DNA of 8,975 nucleotides from Actinomycetes bacterium (GTDB taxonomy: Bacteria; Actinomycetota; Acidimicrobiia; Spongiisociales; UBA5794): NCBI GenBank assembly GCA_023336765.1, contig JAMBLL010000347.1:1-8975 (forward strand), given 5' to 3'. A program made the translations under genes and the position numbers. Below are positions 6,834 to 8,975 of this stretch, one piece after another; position 1 is the first letter of the stretch; each line of letters opens with the position of its first letter. The notes under the pieces are model-generated. The model was not told the DNA's origin, made no database searches, and worked only from the letters and a program-made list of their open reading frames with translations.

Positions 6834-8855
6834 TTACTGATAATCACTGTCCGCGTGGCCTGGCGTTGTTGGCACCGGTTCCTGGCGCTTCTCCCCGAGG
6901 CGACGATCGCGCAGATATTTCGGCCCACGGGTGCGCTTCTCCTTGGCTTTCTGCTGAGATGCCTCGTCCCGTTTGGACTGCTTGATCCGTTCGCCGCGCT
7001 CAACCTCGAGTTGGAGCAGGGCCTCGTGCACATTCTCCATCTGTCCGTCAGAAGTTGCAGGAAAGCGGTACGCCGCCTGGACGAACGCTGCCGTATCCCC
7101 GCGGTAGTCATGCCCGAACGACTTGAACTCTCCGGGAATCACCTTCATCGCGTTCATCGCGTCAACAGCAACCTGGATGAACGTGAGCAGTGGTGTCCAT
7201 TCCATCTCATCGGGGACATTGCGTCCACGTTCAGAAGCACTCAACCAAGCGGGTTCCTTCACGGCGAGTCGCATCGAGACCTGCGCAATCGGGTCGTTGT
7301 CGTGATCGAGGACCACAGCCCGCATGGCATCCTTCTCCTCCTCCGTCAATTCGTTGTACTCCTCGATGCGGTCGAAGGTCCCGACGGAACCCTCGGGAAT
7401 CAGATCGCCCGAGCCGTCGCGCATCCCCGTCTTGGACCACTTGGCGAAACCGGGAAGACCGAACCACAACGCTCTGTCGATGCCGTAATCATCAAAACCC
7501 TCGATTCCCTGATGCATCACAACATCAGAACTCGACCATGCACCAAGACTCTCGCCGAAGATGAGGACCTTTGGACGTTTGTCCCCCGGACGCTCCGCAA
7601 GCCGCTGTTTGACTCCCCACATGAGCTGGCGGAATTGCTGGCGTCCGAGTGTGACCTTCTGGAGTGCGAGGAAACTCGGGGACCGGCCGTACTGGATACA
7701 CACTGTCGCGATGTCACCGCGCGACAGGATCTCGGCGCTCTCGATCATCGTCTGGTCCACCCAGCCGGTACCTGTTGGAGCGAACAACAACAGATACTTC
7801 CTGTCGAATGCACCAAGTCTGTCGAGTTCGTCTAGGGCCATCTCTGAACGGCCGGTTGTGTAGATGGGTTCCGAGTTGTAGCCGATGTATGCACGGATCG
7901 GGTGGGCGACGGCTGGTTCTCCCAGAGTGTCCTCGATAAGGTCTGGTGTCATCACATCGGTCACGAACCTGCGACCCTGCAATCCCAACTCATCGAAGGG
8001 CGAGATGCTGTTCGGACCGCCGGAAACGAACGGATTGTCCGGAGCTTCGCTGTATGCGGGTTCGATCTTCTCGTTCGCCCGGGCGATGTACCCGACACCT
8101 GCCGAGTACAGCGCCACACCGCCACCGATCCAAAGGGCGGTGTTGATGGTGCGGCCAAGAATGTCCTTGAGTGGGTCGCCTCCGAAGTAGTCCTGACTGG
8201 CGGTCCTCGAACCAAGAAAGGCTCGACCGATGAGCTGTCCTGAGACCGCCACGACCATACCGATACCGATCGAACCTGGAAGAGAGGCAGGCTTGTCGTC
8301 ATCCGACCACCGTTTGATGATGTCCTGGCGATTGTGGAGGAGTTTGCTCGAATACAACAGTGCCCCAGCAGTCGACCCAAGCCCGATGACGATGGGTCGC
8401 AGAGCGCCAGAGGCCGGAAAGCGGGATCGTAGCTCGCCAGCAGATTCGTACACCATTCCCCCGATCCCGCCGGACATCGCGAGTCGGCCAACGGTTCGCG
8501 CTGACGCGACGTACGTTGGCTCTTCATCCGTCTGGGGGACCTTCGTGAGGGCGAAACCGCCAAGCACAACTGCTGCCCGTGCGCCGAGTCTTGCTGCGTA
8601 CGGTGATGAATTGGGCACAACCAACCGGATGGCCGAATCCAATCCGACACCGATCATTCTCGCTGCGAGCACCGATATCCCAGCAGCCATTCCCTGATGC
8701 ATCGATGCCCGTGGCATGAGCGAAGGGGTGAACGCATCGACCATCGAGATCGTCTCGAGAGGTGCCGCTGGGCTACCTGTAAGCGGATTGAACTTGTTCG
8801 CCAGACCGAGGGCGAGACCGACACTGGCGCTACTGATGGTTGTGAGACGACTCAT
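6834..8855 (-). CDS. Membrane-anchored alpha/beta-hydrolase family protein
   Basis: A 673-residue protein matching the actinobacterial two-part family with an N-terminal polytopic domain and a C-terminal alpha/beta-hydrolase domain (as I recall, Pfam Abhydrolase_9_N and Abhydrolase_9). Hydrophobic segments lie at about 55-78, 90-106, 152-170, 193-213 and 237-258; no cleavable signal is evident. The hydrolase part starts near 318 (PIRAYIGYNSEPIYTTGRSE, 319-338), runs through FAPTGTGWVD (358-367) and has the nucleophile elbow GESLG (434-438, S436). Likely acid is D521 in HDNDPI and likely base is H582 in GHDYRGD. The tail 622-658 is strongly basic (15 of 37 Lys/Arg) and probably disordered. AAGGAG (8865-8870) lies 9 bases before ATG 8855 and fixes the start. 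The substrate is unknown; a lipid or envelope ester is a guess from the membrane anchor. malQ follows on the same strand after 86 bp. Confidence 0.88.
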   Translation of the reverse strand: MSRLTTISSASVGLALGLANKFNPLTGSPAAPLETISMVDAFTPSLMPRASMHQGMAAGISVLAARMIGVGLDSAIRLVVPNSSPYAARLGARAAVVLGGFALTKVPQTDEEPTYVASARTVGRLAMSGGIGGMVYESAGELRSRFPASGALRPIVIGLGSTAGALLYSSKLLHNRQDIIKRWSDDDKPASLPGSIGIGMVVAVSGQLIGRAFLGSRTASQDYFGGDPLKDILGRTINTALWIGGGVALYSAGVGYIARANEKIEPAYSEAPDNPFVSGGPNSISPFDELGLQGRRFVTDVMTPDLIEDTLGEPAVAHPIRAYIGYNSEPIYTTGRSEMALDELDRLGAFDRKYLLLFAPTGTGWVDQTMIESAEILSRGDIATVCIQYGRSPSFLALQKVTLGRQQFRQLMWGVKQRLAERPGDKRPKVLIFGESLGAWSSSDVVMHQGIEGFDDYGIDRALWFGLPGFAKWSKTGMRDGSGDLIPEGSVGTFDRIEEYNELTEEEKDAMRAVVLDHDNDPIAQVSMRLAVKEPAWLSASERGRNVPDEMEWTPLLTFIQVAVDAMNAMKVIPGEFKSFGHDYRGDTAAFVQAAYRFPATSDGQMENVHEALLQLEVERGERIKQSKRDEASQQKAKEKRTRGPKYLRDRRLGEKRQEPVPTTPGHADSDYQ

Positions 8856-8975
8856 CGCTCTGTTCTCCTTGTATCAACGGGTCCAGGCGGATGCTAGTGC
8901 TGTGACCACAAACGTTGGGGGTCCTTGCATTGGTTGACGGATTCGCGCATCCTTGAGTATTCGGTATGTGTCTAC
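8856..8975. other. Upstream region of the hydrolase, right window edge
   Basis: No gene is supported here. It presumably contains the minus-strand promoter of the hydrolase; TAGCAT (minus strand of 8891-8896) is a TANNNT-type -10 candidate without a good -35. An imperfect 20-bp palindrome lies at 8904-8923 (8 of 10 pairs). On the plus strand TTGACG (8934-8939) with TATTCG 18 bp later (8958-8963) could be a weak divergent promoter for a gene beyond the window. Confidence 0.4.
8865..8870 (-). promoter_or_regulatory. Strong Shine-Dalgarno of the hydrolase gene
   Basis: The minus strand reads AAGGAG, 9 bases before ATG 8855. It is the best ribosome site in the window and supports this start. It contrasts with malQ, which has none. 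Confidence 0.8.

Noticed and set aside
6855..7835. Long plus-strand open frame (326 codons) opposite the hydrolase gene
   Set aside because: It is antisense to a gene with clear catalytic motifs, has no recognisable domain, and is rich in Arg, His and Cys as mirror frames of GC-rich genes usually are.

Overview
The window carries five confidently called genes. The organism looks like an actinomycete (Actinomycetota, possibly near Acidimicrobiia, though rank below phylum is a guess). The reasons are a moderately GC-rich sequence, GTG start codons, a GH77 enzyme of the kind I associate with high-GC Gram-positives, and a polytopic alpha/beta-hydrolase of a family found mainly in Actinomycetota.

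Layout: bases 1-260 hold no gene I can support. A plus-strand SBF-like (bile acid:sodium symporter superfamily) membrane transporter follows at 261-1127. It converges on a minus-strand block that fills the rest of the window. Read in its own direction (right to left), this block is: a membrane-anchored alpha/beta-hydrolase (8855-6834); an 86-bp gap holding a compact inverted-repeat element that folds into a perfect three-way junction; a 4-alpha-glucanotransferase (malQ, 6747-4846); and the two half-transporters of a heterodimeric ABC exporter (4842-3058 and 3061-1250). The last 120 bases are the upstream region of the hydrolase.

malQ and the two ABC genes are almost certainly one transcription unit. 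Only 3 bp separate malQ from the first ABC gene, whose Shine-Dalgarno lies inside the last malQ codons. The two ABC genes overlap by an ATGA. The ABC pair is a clear asymmetric exporter: the first subunit has Asp for the catalytic Glu and Gln for the switch His, while the second has both catalytic residues but a changed signature (LSQGQ). The substrate cannot be read from sequence. Linkage to an alpha-glucan enzyme permits, but does not prove, a glycan or glycolipid role.

The least explained item is the repeat element between hydrolase and malQ (6773-6831): four copies of a TTCACAG heptamer, two in each orientation, in a three-way junction with no unpaired base at the junction. It overlaps the expected -35 region of malQ, and a TANNNT box sits exactly where a leaderless malQ transcript would need it. 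I found no CRISPR array, insertion sequence, RNA gene or defence system, and nothing else that I would call a new system.
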